A stretch of 64,000 bases of DNA from Tolypeutes matacus (Eukaryota > Chordata > Mammalia > Cingulata > Chlamyphoridae). Each line of letters starts with the position of its first letter. Position 1 is the first letter of the stretch. Below are positions 33,861 through 45,283 of this stretch, in pieces. The translations under genes were made by a program, and so were the position numbers. The notes under the pieces were generated by a model. The model searched no databases. It was not told where the DNA came from and worked only from the letters and a program-made list of their open reading frames with translations. The stretch is taken from the NCBI GenBank assembly GCA_026826555.1, contig JAKSZT010054011.1:597337-661336 (forward strand), given 5' to 3'.

Positions 33861-34222
33861 ATGTCTAGGACAGTGTGTTAGTTTCCTAAGCTGCCATAAC
33901 AAATTACCACAAACTGTGTGGTGTAAAACAACAGAAATTTAATCTCTTACAATTCTGGAAGGCATAAACCTGAAATCAAGTTGTTGGCAGTGCCAAGCTT
34001 CCTTCAAAGGCTCTAGAGGAGATTCTGTTCCAGGCACTTCCAGCTTCTGATGGTTGTCAGCATTCTTTCTCTGCCTCTGTCTTCACATTGCCTTTTCCTA
34101 TGTCTCCTTTTCTGTCTCCCTTCTCCTCTTCTTATTAGGGTACTTGTCATTGGATTTAGGGCCCACCTGGAAAATCCAAGATGATTTCATCTCAAGATCC
34201 TTAACTATATCTGTGAAGACCC

Positions 34223-36776
34223 TGCTTTAGTCTGCTAGGCTTCCAGAATATAATATACTAGAAATGTGTTTGCTTTTACAATGGGGATTTATTAATTTAT
34301 AAGCTTACCGTTCTGAGTCCATGAAAATGTCCAAATCAAGACTTCACCAGGTGGCACTTTTCTCCGCAAAGGCTGTCATCCTGGGTTTGCCATCCTGGGC
34401 TTCTCTGTCAAATGGCAAGGCACATGGTGGCCTCTGTCGGTCTCCCTTCTCTTCCAGGTTTCATTGCTTCAGCTTCTGGCTTTCTCTCTGCTCCTCTTGC
34501 TTTTTCTCTTTGTAATCATCCTGTTATGTACTCCAGTAAGAGGTTTAAGACCCAACCTAGGTCACGCCTTACTGAAATAATCTAAACCAAAGGCCCTTAC
34601 CTAAAGTAACCAAATCTAAAGGTCCCACCTAAAATAGGTTCACACCCACAGGAATGGATTAGCTCTAAGGACATGATTTTTCTGGGGTCTTATAGCCTCA
34701 ATCTACCACACTCCACACTCTGGACCCCTAAAAGATATCCAAATACATTTATTCCAATCCAATATTTCAAAAAGCTTTACATCATTTCAGTAACAATATT
34801 AAGTACAGAGTCTCATCAAAATTAGTTTTAGGTGTTTTCTGTCCTGGGGCAAAATTCTCCTCTGGCTATGGACCTGTGACACTTAGGAACAAGTTATATG
34901 CTTCCAATATTCCATTGGCATAGGGAGAAATTGGAAGGAAAACAGGGGTCACAGGTCCCAAACAGTTCCAAAAACCTGCAGGGCATACTGCATTAGATTT
35001 CAAGGTCTGAGAATCATCTATGAAAGATGTTTTCTTGTCCTCAGCAGCCCCATACTTTCCAAGGGCTTGCCCAGTGGCCATGTTCTCAGCTCCACCCTCA
35101 AGCATCTAGGTGGTGGCTGATCTCTAGGCCACACCCTCTGAGAGCATCAGGCTGATAGCCAGACTCTGCAACCTCTGGGGCACAAGTTCAACCCCCTCAG
35201 AACAGTACTATAAGGTGCAAGGAGAAACCAGGTGTCCTGATTTGACTCTTAAGTAAACTCTAGAAAATTATATGCTTGAACTTACCCATTCCTATTCATG
35301 GAAGCATGTTGTATGCAGGGCCTTTTGGTTAGATTCCAGTTAATAGAACTTTTGATTAGATCGTTTCAGTTAAGGGACTTTGATTTGATTGCAAGACCCA
35401 GGGGAGGTCTTAATCCTTTTACTGGAGTATTATATAAATGGGAGAACATGCAGAGAGACAGAGAAAGAGAGCTACCACCATTTTTACCCTGCCATGTGAG
35501 AGAGGACTCCAGGATTGCCTACAGCTGCAGAAAGTCAAAGAATCCCTGAGAGGCTGAGAGAGAGGCCAGAGGCACAGAATGGGGACCCCCTCCCCCCCCA
35601 AGAGGCTCAAAGGGATAAGCTGCCAGGAGGAGAGGGAAGAGATGAGCCATGTGACTGATTGCCCACAGCTGAGCCTGGGGAGAAAGTGATCCTGGAGGAC
35701 AAAGCACAGAGAGACTGGCAAGGCAAACTTGCCATTTGGCAGGGGTCTAGGATCTGCCAGCATCCGATCTTGGTGACTTCTCTGATGATGCCTTGATTTG
35801 GACATTTTCACAGTCTCAGAACTGTGATTCCTATTTATAAAGCCAACCCATTTCTGATATATTGCTTGGACAGCATTTAACAAACTAAAGCACGAGGCTG
35901 CACTTTATACATTTAATTTGGAAATCTCTCCAGCTAAACATCCAAGCTCATCATTGTCAAATTCTTCCTTATATCTGACACCAGTATTCAATTTCTCCAA
36001 ATTCTCTGCCACTTTAAAACAAGGGTTGCCTTTCTTCCAATTTGCAGTAATACATTCTTCATATCTAAGGCCTCATTGGAAGTACCTTTTTTCTACCAAC
36101 AGTCTCTTCAAAGCATTCTAGGCCTTTTATATCCAGCACCTCACAATTCTTCCAGAATCTACCCCTTAACCATTTATAAAACCATTCCTACATTTTGGTA
36201 TTTGTAATTGCAGCACCCCACTTTCCTGGAATCAAAATCTGCCAGGCTGCCAGAATGTAATATACTAGAAATGATTTGGCTTTTACAATGGGGATTTATA
36301 ACCTTAGTGTTCTGAGACTGTGAAAATTTCTGAGTCAAGGCTTCATCATGCAGTGCTTTTCTCCCCAAAGTCCAGCCATTGGTGATTTTGGACTTCTCTG
36401 TCATATGGCAAGGTACATGGTGGCATCTGCTGGTATCCCTTCTCATACAGGTTTTGTTGCTTCAGATTTTGGCTTCCTCTCAGCTCCTGTGGCTTTTCTT
36501 TCTGTTCCTGTGGCTTTTTCTCTCCATATTTATCCTATTTATAAAGGACTCCAGTAAGAGGATTAAGACCCACCCTGGGCCACACCTTACTTTGTGTGTA
36601 TGATCTATCAAAGGTCCTTAACTGAAGTAATCTAATCTAACAAAAGGTTCTTAACTGAAGTAATCTAATCTAAAGGTCCCACCTAAAATAGGTTCACATC
36701 CACAGGAATGGATTTGCTCTAAGGATATGATTTTTCTGGGTTCCATAAAAGCCTCAGACTACCACTACCTCTTTTC
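34223..36776 (-). mobile_element. ERVL-MaLR provirus with both LTRs
   Basis: Two related LTRs flank non-coding internal sequence: the 3' LTR at 34223-34710 and the 5' LTR at about 36237-36776, both inverted. They share stretches such as ccagaat-taatatactagaa, caatggggattta and caggaatggatt. Next to the 5' LTR (36236-36216, minus) is a sequence like ttgattccaggaaagtgggg, a degraded tRNA-Leu-type primer site, as in ERVL-MaLR elements. The two LTRs are clearly diverged, so the insertion is old. No coding capacity is seen; MaLRs are non-autonomous. Confidence 0.8.
35233..35892 (+). mobile_element. Solo LTR inside the MaLR provirus
   Basis: Starts tgtcctgatttgactc and ends aaactaaagca. Flanking 5-mers ccagg (35228-35232) and cgagg (35893-35897) match at four of five positions. 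MaLR internal sequence continues on both sides. A TATA-like tattatataaat lies near 35428. Length 660 bp. This is the innermost layer of the nest. Confidence 0.8.
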
Positions 36777-36862
36777 TAAATAAAGTCACATTCTTAGATT
36801 CTAAGTGGACATATATTTTGGAAGGCCACCATTCAATCCACTACAGATTCAGTTTCCCAACC

Positions 36863-37105
36863 CCAGCACTTCTGGTGTTTTGAGTCAGATAATTCTTTGT
36901 TGCATGTGTGTGGGGTAGGGTAGGGGTACTTAAGATGTTAAACATTTAGGATGTTTAGCAGCATCCATGGCCTCTGCCCACTAGATGAAAGCATTATCCC
37001 CATTTTCATTTGTGACAGCTAAAAATGTCTCTAGACATTGCTAAATATTCCCTGGAAGGGTGCGCCACCAATCCTTGCCACATTGAGAACAACTGATGTA
37101 AGAGA
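36863..37105 (+). mobile_element. Old hAT-type MITE
   Basis: Shares with 41590-41815 the order agataattct ... ggatgtttagcagcatcc ... cactagatgaaagca ... tgtctctagacattgc ... ttgagaacaactg. The right end resembles the ttgagaacca-type hAT terminus. Confidence 0.65.
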
Positions 37106-37189
37106 AAATTGATTGCTCATAGACTACGAGCATTTTTAACTTACAAGATATTAACAAATGGGTGTCCAAAGTCATTGTACCAATTTAAA

Positions 37190-37659
37190 CTTTTAGTATA
37201 TGAGAGTTCACATAGCTGTATATCATTATCAGTACTTGGTATTGTCAGACATTTTTTTTTTTTTTAACCAATTTGATACTATCTTCTTATAATTTAATTT
37301 ATATTATCCTAAACCAGTGAAGGTGAACAGTTTTTTCCTTCATTTATTGGCCATTTGGGTTTCTTGGTTGATGAACTGCTTCTTCATGTTCTTTGTTCAA
37401 TTTTTTTTCCCTATTGCATTATCTTTTTCTTTTTGAACTATGGGAGCTCTTTATATAGTCTGGTGACTAACCCTTTTTCAGTTATGTACAAAACTAATGA
37501 CTTCTCCTCTGTTGCTTGTCTTTTACTTTGTATGAGGTTCTTTGTTGTGCTGCATTTTAAAGTTATGTCATTTTATCAATTCTTTTTTTTAAGGTTTATT
37601 CTTCTTGGGTCTTCTAATGTCTCTTTAAAGTGTAAGGAAGCAGTCATGCCCCTTGAGTA
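37190..37659 (-). mobile_element. Old L1 fragment, ORF2
   Basis: On the minus strand the region resembles ORF2 downstream of the RT (the 'FAKRNPNGQ'-type and 'IQRAP'-like stretches), with many stops. A T-run at 37252-37266 lies inside or beside it. Confidence 0.6.
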
Positions 37660-39113
37660 AAAGACTATAAAGGCTAATCATGTCTGGAAAAATTTAGTGC
37701 TGTAGGGGCATCATGTTATATTGAAAAGGAACAGAACTGCAAATGTGGAGACTGCAATCCCAGACTACTATACCAGGAGCTGTGTGTTTTGAAGAAATAG
37801 CTCAAACACTTTGATGTATCCAAGTCCTTGGCTGAAAGGGAAGTGGATATGAGGCTCTGCAAGGTCCTAGTACACGTTTAATATTCTATCTAGGGGAATA
37901 ACATATTTTAAATGTAGAAATCACCTTAACAGCTTTCTAGATTACTAGTAAATTTCCTTAGACTAACTAAGGAGAAAAAACACAAAAATGGAAATATAAA
38001 GGTTATCCAAATCAATGACAAAATATCAGCATAAACTATGTATTTTTGCTTTTATTTTAAATATCTTAGGACAAAGGTTCAAGGTGAATCCAATTGATTT
38101 CTTTAATGATATCAGAATATATCAGATGTAGTCTATATGCATAATTTTTAGCACAAATACTTAAATAGTATTATTATTCCTATAATTAATTCTCATAATT
38201 GCCATTATTGGTGAGGCTAATGATATAACTATTTGAGGCTCTCCTGAAGAGGAAGACTATAGTATATACAACTTTCTGCTATTTTTCTATTTCTTTTATT
38301 TTAAAGCATCTTTCTTTGCCATCTTCAGCCATCCCTCATTCCCACTTTCAAATGTTAGATATTAAAATTTGCTTTGAGCAATATATTATGATGTTTACAG
38401 AAACACATGTTCACTAAACTTGATTTCAATTTAATGGGTGTGATTTTTCTTACAGGCTAGATCTTGCTGTGCATGATGTTATCTTTAGCCAACTTAGGGA
38501 TCTCCCTAGACTCCAAAAATTTTCATGCAGTCAAACCTTCAAATGAATTTTCAGACATCTTCATGGTTAAAATCTTTCTTGTTTGGCAAATTTAACATTT
38601 ATACTCACTCTTCCCAAAGGTTTTCCTTATGTATCAAACAAAACAAAACAAAACAAAAACCAAAAAAGCTCACAAAAAAGCAAAACCTCAAACTCCCCAA
38701 AACAAGCATTCATTCATGCTCATTGTAAAAACATTCATTATAAAATTACTTTAAGAGAATACTACAATAATTATTAAAGTACAATTGCCATTAAGTCATA
38801 GGGCCATTAATTCTTATATGTATATGTGTTAGTGTGAATTTTCTTTAACTCAACTGTGGGTGTGAACTGAGCCTCTTAGCTTTTGATCAGTCAGCAGTGA
38901 TATATGCCAATTTTCTTCTAGTTAGGTTGGGAGTTTGAGTTCCTATCATATTAAACAGAGGTGACACTTCTGGCCTACAATGTGGCAGATGACCTTTTTG
39001 GCACCTAATAAATAGATCATTTAACATAAGGGGCTCTGATACATGACCAAACTCCCGCGTTAGAAAAACTTCATGCATGTTAATGTCATGTTAAAATGTG
39101 CTGTCATTTTCAG
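37660..39113. other. No gene recognised; A-rich simple sequence near 38636
   Basis: Mostly unique A/T-rich DNA. An (AAAAC)n-like tract lies at about 38636-38690. The last 150 bp lead into the candidate exon and would be its upstream intron. Confidence 0.4.
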
Positions 39114-39249
39114 TGTGCACCCACAACTGTCTTTGGCAGCTTTGAGAATTGTTGCCAATGATGCTGAAGAAAGAGAGTCAAGGCACATTCCTGTACGATG
39201 GTCCAAGTTCATCTCAGGGGAAAAAATGATATCTAGAGGAGAATTCAAG
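39114..39249 (+). CDS. Candidate internal coding exon of an unrecognised gene
   Basis: A 136-bp stretch bounded by an acceptor-like gctgtcattttcag (39100-39113) and a donor-like aag|gtatgcc (39250). It is open in the frame giving VHPQLSLAALRIVANDAEER then ESRHIPVRWSKFISGEKMI and SRGEFK. The first base completes a split codon and the last codon is whole. Composition is protein-like (charged, mixed, no low complexity), GC is higher than the flanks, and it matches none of the repeats nearby. I do not recognise the protein and see no partner exon in this window, so this would be one exon between introns longer than about 24 kb on each side. A decayed exon or chance open frame remains possible. 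Confidence 0.4.
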
Positions 39250-39351
39250 GTATGCCAAATGAGCATTTTCCTTTCCTTTTGACCTCATAGTACAATTGTT
39301 AGATTGTGTTATGACTTTTAGACATTCTAACTAGCAAATAAAGTACACCTA

Positions 39352-39705
39352 CAAACTCCAGCACCACATATAGGTTTGAATAGAAGGGACTGATGGACCA
39401 TGTGCAGGGAGGACTTATTTGAGTCCAACTCTGTCACTCTCAGGAGCCCAGATTCCAAAGTAGAGCCCACTGATAAGGCATCAATCTCTGGGGCTATCCC
39501 CCCTTATATAGGACCTGGGTGTCTCCAGAGCTCTCAGGAGCCCCTCTGTGTGGGGTGATTTCCACTTTGGTGTTTTATGAGATCCTACTACGGGGTACAT
39601 AAGCGTTACCTCTTGGATGACCTCCCGACTCTCTTTGAAGTCTCTTAGCCACATGAACTCATTTGTCTTTATCTTTTCCCCCTTTTATTCAAGGTCTTTT
39701 TCCAG
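39352..39705 (-). mobile_element. Fragment of L1 3' block B
   Basis: On the minus strand it matches about 7255-7610 of block B closely (shared stretches cagagttggactcaaataag and agacaaatgagttcatgtgg). Neither the A tail nor poly(A) is present. Confidence 0.8.
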
Positions 39706-40145
39706 TCTTTTAACACATAGTTATTGAGCACTGAGTTTATACGAGTCCCTGGGCTAAGCACTGGGAATTCAATGGTGAACACAGATATCCCTGTTTTTAT
39801 GGGACACACCATCAAATGGAGGAGAAGGATATTAATCACATAATCTCACAAAGAAAATAAAAATTGCAACTATGCGGAGTACTACAAAAGAGAGAGGCAT
39901 GACCTGAGACAGAGAGGTCAGGAAAGCTTCCCTGAGGAAGTTACGGTTAAGTGTGACTGAGAATGAGTAGAAGTTAAATAAGGTAAGAAAGACATGAAAG
40001 AAGCAGAAAATAGCATATGCAAAAACACTGTGAGGATAGAAGGGTGGATACTTTATGTACTGGACAAAGAGCCATGCGGTATGGTCATGTATAAGGCAGG
40101 AGTGGTATACAGTGGCCAGATTCTGCACAGCCTTGTAAGCCATGG

Positions 40146-40176
40146 GTTTTTGTTTGTTTGTTTGTTTGTTTGTTTT
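40146..40176. repeat. (TTTG)n microsatellite
   Basis: Seven TTTG units in perfect register, inside the ancient repeat. Confidence 0.95.
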
Positions 40177-40309
40177 GCTATATTTTGTTTTTTATTGTTA
40201 GAACAACAGGAAGTCATTAAAGAAATTAAGCAGTGCAATGACTTGATCAGCTTTGAGTTCCAAAACGATCATTCCTCCATATGAATAATAGATTGGAAGG
40301 GTCAAAGCA

Positions 40310-40340
40310 GGGGGTGGGGGTGGGGGTGGGGGGGATGGGG
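40310..40340 (+). repeat. G-rich tract with G-quadruplex potential
   Basis: Four runs of five or more G separated by single T residues, followed by another G4 run after an A/T. This is a very strong G-quadruplex pattern on the plus strand. Confidence 0.9.
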
Positions 40341-40744
40341 AACTTGTTAGGAGGCTCTTACAGTAGTTCTGATGGCATGAAAGTGTCTTGAATTAGAGTA
40401 GTGGGGATGGAAATGGTAAGAAGTAGATGAATTCAAGAGCTATTTATTAAGTTATATAAAAAAGGACTTGGTAATGGATTGGAAATGGAGGAAAACAAAA
40501 AGGAGCTGTTAAGAATGACCAAATCCCATGTTTCTAGCTAGCACAAATGAATGACTAATGATGCCATTCAGTGAACCAGAGGACCACCTTTGGGGAGGAA
40601 GGTTATGAGTTTGCTTTGGGACAGAAATTAAAGGTTTCTTTGGATTTCTGGGGAAGTGGGTATAGACTCAGAAGAGACAGCTAACTAGATAGATATATTT
40701 GGAAGTTGTTCAGTACATATAGGTAGTAATTGAAGGTTAGTTAC

Positions 40745-41219
40745 TGTGGTAGGCAGAATAATAGTCTCCAAAGATGTCCTGTCCTAGTCCCCAGAACCTG
40801 TGAATATATTGTGTTATGTGGCAAAGAGGAATTAAAGTAACAGATGGAATTAAGGTTGTTATTCAGTTCACATTTAAATAGTGAGATTATGTTGAATTAT
40901 CTAGGTGATCCCAGTGTAATCACAAGGGTCCTTAAATGTGAAAGAGGGAGAAAGAGTCAGAGCCAAAGTGATGTAATGTAGGATAGACTTGATTGCTGGC
41001 TTTGAAAATAGAAGGGAGCATCTAGAAGCTGGAAAAGACTAGAAAATATCCATTTCCTATAATATCCAGGAAGGAACCTGACCCTGCTGATGCCTGGATT
41101 TTAGCCCATTTAAACTCATTTTGGACTTCTGACCTCCAGAGCGGTGAAATAATAAATGTGTGTGTTTTAAGTCATTAAGTTTGTGGCAATTTGTTACATA
41201 GCAACAGAAAATTAATACA
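40745..41219 (+). mobile_element. MLT1 solo LTR with perfect 5-bp duplication
   Basis: Starts tgtggtaggcagaataatag and ends gcaacagaaaattaataca, both diagnostic of MLT1-type LTRs. Exact 5-bp duplications gttac flank it (40740-40744 and 41220-41224). Length 475 bp. No internal sequence. Confidence 0.92.
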
Positions 41220-41589
41220 GTTACCTTGAGAAAATATAGTGTAATTTTAAATAAAAAAACTGAACAGTCCAACATGTAAGGCAAATAAATAAAGATAAAC
41301 TTATAAAAGAGTCAGAGAAAAAAAGGGGGATGGTAAAACCAGGAGTATGTAGGACTCTCAAGAAGAAGGTCAACCAAGATGAGAAATATTCATTGGATTG
41401 GGTGGTAGGACATTCCTAGTGACCTCACTGAGAGTGGTTTTGTTGTAATGAGGAAAGCAGACTCCAGATTGGGGTGGGATGTGGTGTGAGTGGGTGGATG
41501 GTCAAGAAGCAAAAATAGAGAACATGGACAACTCTTTGAAGAAGTTTACTTGTGTGGCGGAGGGAAACTTTACAAAAATGATTGATTTG

Positions 41590-41815
41590 GAACAAGATTT
41601 CTCAACCTTGACACTATTGACATTTGAGGCTGGATAATTCTCTATTGTGGAGTGCTCTTCTGTGCATTGTGGAGTGTTTATCAGCATTCCTGACCTGTAC
41701 TCACCAGATGCCAGTAGCAACCTTCCCTTCCCCTCAGTTGTGACAACCAAAATTGTCTCTGGATATTGTCATATGTCCTCTGGAGGCAAATATATCCCCA
41801 GTAGATAATCACTGA
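41590..41815 (+). mobile_element. Old hAT-type MITE (same family as 36863)
   Basis: Left part gatttctcaaccttgacact, then actattgacatttgaggctg, and cagatgccagtagcaa in the middle. The right end is degraded. Confidence 0.7.
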
Positions 41816-42854
41816 TTTGTATAAAAACATAGAAGAATTCTGTAAGCTTGACTTTTGTCCATATGCATCAAACTTATTTTTTCCAAAGCTTAAAAGGTCA
41901 TAAAATGAATGGGGCAATATTTGATTGGATCCTTCAAAGCTCATATTTCTAGAAGCACCTGATTCTTTGGTCCTCTACTCTGAATTGATGCAAAGTGATT
42001 TTGTCTGAATGACATTGTGGGTGCTTTCTTATAAGAACCTGAAAAGGTGATTCCAGCATGGATTCCAGGGTACGCTGTTATTATAATTCAGCCTACTCCA
42101 TTCAATATAGATCAGTGACCAGACAATAACTGAACTGCATGGTGCCAAGAAGTGGTCCCTCACTCTAGCATAATCTGCCTATAAGGGTTCTTATAGCATT
42201 AGTAGAAATCTCAAGGCAGGCACCCATAAAATCATGCTGAAATCCTTCTCACTATGAAAAAAATATGACAGAGCATGTATATTCTAAAATGGTTGATGTG
42301 GCATTTCAGAAATTTAATGGAAAATGAAGTCTAAACTTTGTTTCAGAGCTTTGATAAAAAGGACTGCTTCTTTGGGTTGGGTGCATATGTTAAGTCTCAG
42401 AAGCATGAAGACTATTTCTCTTACACCATTCTCAAGATCCTTCTTGTTGGATCAGCTCTTTAGATGTGCCTAAGATGCTGAATTATGTGGAATCGGATTA
42501 ATTTTATTGCTTTAATAATGCACTGCATAGTTTGGGGAGAAGGATATGGAGAAGGTCTTGTAAAGTAAATTAAAAGCAAACTTTCGTGCTTGATCACACA
42601 TGTAAAAGTGAGAATAATTCAGTGATGAGACATATGCTTTATTAGAGGTCCATGTTCCCATTGTGGCTATTAAATTTTTTAGTATTTTAATAAGAGTGCC
42701 TTCCTCCCAACCCAGTTTTCCCATCTGTTTGATGCTGTTTTATCTTTCATATTTGATGTCATTTCATTCTGGGCATTAGGGCTACATTCAGCATTACAGA
42801 TTTTAACCTATTCCTGGCAAAGCAAGTTCAACTATAAAAGACAATGGCTTTAAA
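41816..42854. other. No gene recognised
   Basis: Unique-looking sequence; the minus-strand frames 41944-41681 and 42724-42512 have no recognisable domain. Confidence 0.4.
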
Positions 42855-43450
42855 CTGTTTTATTTTAAAATTATATTAGTAGTATACAAAAATCTTTTTA
42901 TTATAAAAACCATTAACAATGAAGATAAAATATAAATCTATCTTGGTATATACTCCTCCCTATTCTACTTCTCTTTCCAGTTGTAAAAATCTAATACTGG
43001 TTTGGGGTTTATCCTTTCAAAACTTTTTCAATGTATTTGCATAGATATGGATATCTAACAAAATTTTATAGTTTTGTTTAGTGCATGTTGTTTATTACAA
43101 ATATGGGGCTGTATTGTGTATATTATTTTGGAACTTTTTTAACATAATATGCATTAAATATGTTGTCATTTTATCTCATAGAGCATCATTTCATTCCATA
43201 TTATTTCGTATTGTTGCTATAACATCTTATTTATTCTTCCACTGATGAACATTTTGGTTGTTTTAAATTTTTTACTGTTGTGAGCAGTGTTGCAGTGGAT
43301 ATCACATGTACATTTCTTGTGCATGAGTGAAAACATTACTTTGGGATTGATACCTTGAAGTGGAATTGTTGGGTCAAAGAGTAGACAGTTTTTAAAAGCT
43401 ATTTTAATAAATACTTCCAAAAGGGCAATACATTTTGTAAAATTTTTGTG
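42855..43450 (-). mobile_element. Old L1/HAL1-type ORF2 C-terminal and 3' fragment
   Basis: The plus strand shows 'gggtcaaagagtagaca', 'ccttgaagtggaattgttgg' and 'attcttccactgatgaacat', the complement of the C-terminal ORF2 stretch seen at 51545-52645. Strongly decayed. Confidence 0.65.
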
Positions 43451-43975
43451 AATAAGAATAAACAGAAATACTAAGAAATAAAAATAGAGAAACTTGGATA
43501 ACCTATAAGAGTGGATTTTGAGATTTATCAAGTGTTTTAACATTTTAAAATAATTTCTTGCTCATTTTATAGTGTCAGAAATAAGAGGAGAAATTTAATT
43601 CACAGTCTTTTGGGATATTAACGTTGAATTTAGCAAAAGTGTTAGGAAGTATGGAATTGCCTAAGACCTTGGCCACCTTACTGAGTCATTTAAATACTTT
43701 GCACATGGTGGTATGAAGTGGTTTTCTTACATTTGCAAGAGAGTTTCAACATGAGACCATAGATTTAGTTTTGCCAAATTTGTGAGACCTGATGTAGTTT
43801 AATCCTTGGCAAAATGTGCTCAGCTTCCCATTTAAGAAAAATAATTAAAACAAACTGGAGGTGTTTAATGCTTATATGTGCTGGATTTAGAAGTTTCCCT
43901 GTGGGAGAATTATGCTTTAATGAAGAATTAGTTTAAGCTGGGTATATTAAGTTGATGAAATTCATCTCCACAGTA

Positions 43976-45265
43976 TTTTTTTTTTTTAAACAAATCTATT
44001 TTATTGGTACATATTAACAAAGCATACAATTCATTCAATGTGTATAATAATAGTATTTGGTATAATCTCATAGTTGTGCATTCATCATTTCAATCATTAT
44101 TAGAGTATTTTCATTATTTCAACAATAATAGTAAACAATAAATGACAAACAATAAACAAGAAAATTCCTCACCTCTCCATCTCTCTGTTTCCACTTCTTT
44201 TTTTTTTAAATTTATATATATATAAATATATTTTAAGAGGTGCTTAGATTACCGAAAATACTACACTGAACCCCCTGGGATTCCCATGTTGCCCACTGTC
44301 TTAGTCAGCCAAAGAGGTGCTAATGTAAAATACCAAAAATGGGTTGGTCTTTATAAAGGGTATTTATTTGGGGCAGAAGTCCACAGATAATAGCCCATAA
44401 AGCATTAAGTTTCTTCTCTCACCACAGTTCATTGTCACGTGTTAGAGCAAGACAGCTGCTGGCGTTTGCCAGGGTTCAGACTTCTGGGGTTCCTCTCTTC
44501 CCGGGGCTGCGTTTCTCTCCAGGCTTAGCTCCTGTTTTCTCCACAAGGTCAGCTGTAGACGATCAGGTGAACGGCTTGCTTCTCTTCTTCTGGGGTCTTC
44601 TTTCCAACATCAAAATGGCTTCTCAAAAGACTACCTCAACTGTCCTTTGCCTTGCCTTTTATATTCAATTCTCCACCCACCAAGGGGTGGGGCTCAACGC
44701 CCTAATCCTAACCTAATCATGCCCAGATTAACAGATCAGTTTACAAGCATGATTCAATTATATTTTTGGAATTCAAAATTACATCAAATTCCCCAACGGT
44801 TACAACCACCCCCCACACCTCCCTCCACATCCCACACAAACATCTCCCACAAGTGTGGCCCACCACCCTCAATGGACTTACATATCCTGGGGCCTTGCCA
44901 CCAACCTTAGAACACAGTTCACATCGTAGACCACACTCTCTCCCACACAGTTCTGAGTGGTGTGTGCTGATTTAAAATGGCCTACATCCGTTGCCACAAT
45001 GGTACTCAGGACAACCTCCAAATCCCAAAGAAGCCCCTATATTTCAACTGCTCATCCCCTCCCTACCCCAAAAGTGTCAAGTGGCCACTGGCTCCACCTC
45101 ATTGTTATAATTTCTTCCATTGCTAGAATCACCATATGTGTATAACAGAATACCATCAAGTCTACTCTAGCCCATAGTTCTCCCCCCAATCCTGAGGGGA
45201 CTGGGATGGTGATGTCCACTCCACCTCCAAGTGAGAGAGGGCTTATATCTCATGGATATGGTGGG
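43976..45265 (-). mobile_element. Second composite L1 3' end (B then A) with long duplication
   Basis: On the minus strand: block B (45265 to about 44188, with an LTR inside), an A/T-rich junction, then tail A (about 44187-43976). The flanks 43962-43979 and 45266-45283 read tcatctccacagtatttt and tcatctccacattatttt, 17 of 18 matching, so B and A were inserted as one piece. Tail A is only about 200 bp here against about 410 bp at 24216. Confidence 0.82.
44297..44808 (-). mobile_element. Solo LTR, related to family 1, inside block B
   Basis: The plus-strand start tgtcttagtcagccaaagag parallels the start of the inverted LTR at 18771; ttataaagggtatttatttg and ccaccaaggggtggggctca are shared landmarks. 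Flanks cccac (44292-44296) and ccccc (44809-44813) may be the 5-bp duplication. Block B continues on both sides. Confidence 0.78.
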
Positions 45266-45283
45266 TCATCTCCACATTATTTT

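Larger units (their letters stand above)
33876..36845 (-). mobile_element. MLT1-type LTR, split by a MaLR provirus
   Basis: The plus strand reads tgttagtttcctaagctgcc from 33876, the complement of the MLT1 3' end, and continues in order to about 34222. The rest (aaataaagtcacattc ... ccattcaatccactaca) resumes at about 36777 and ends near 36845. The sequence between is a later insertion. The 5-bp duplication is not readable. Confidence 0.8.
39706..40735 (+). mobile_element. Long ancient mammalian repeat, family not resolved
   Basis: Begins with the 'tattgagcactgag ... gctaagcactgggaattcaa' pattern and continues through 'gaggtcaggaaagcttccct', 'cttgtaagccatggg', 'taagcagtgcaatgactt', 'gttaggaggctcttacagta' and 'ggacttggtaatggattgg'. 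I recognise this order of phrases from a widespread old repeat. Two simple repeats sit inside it. Confidence 0.55.
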
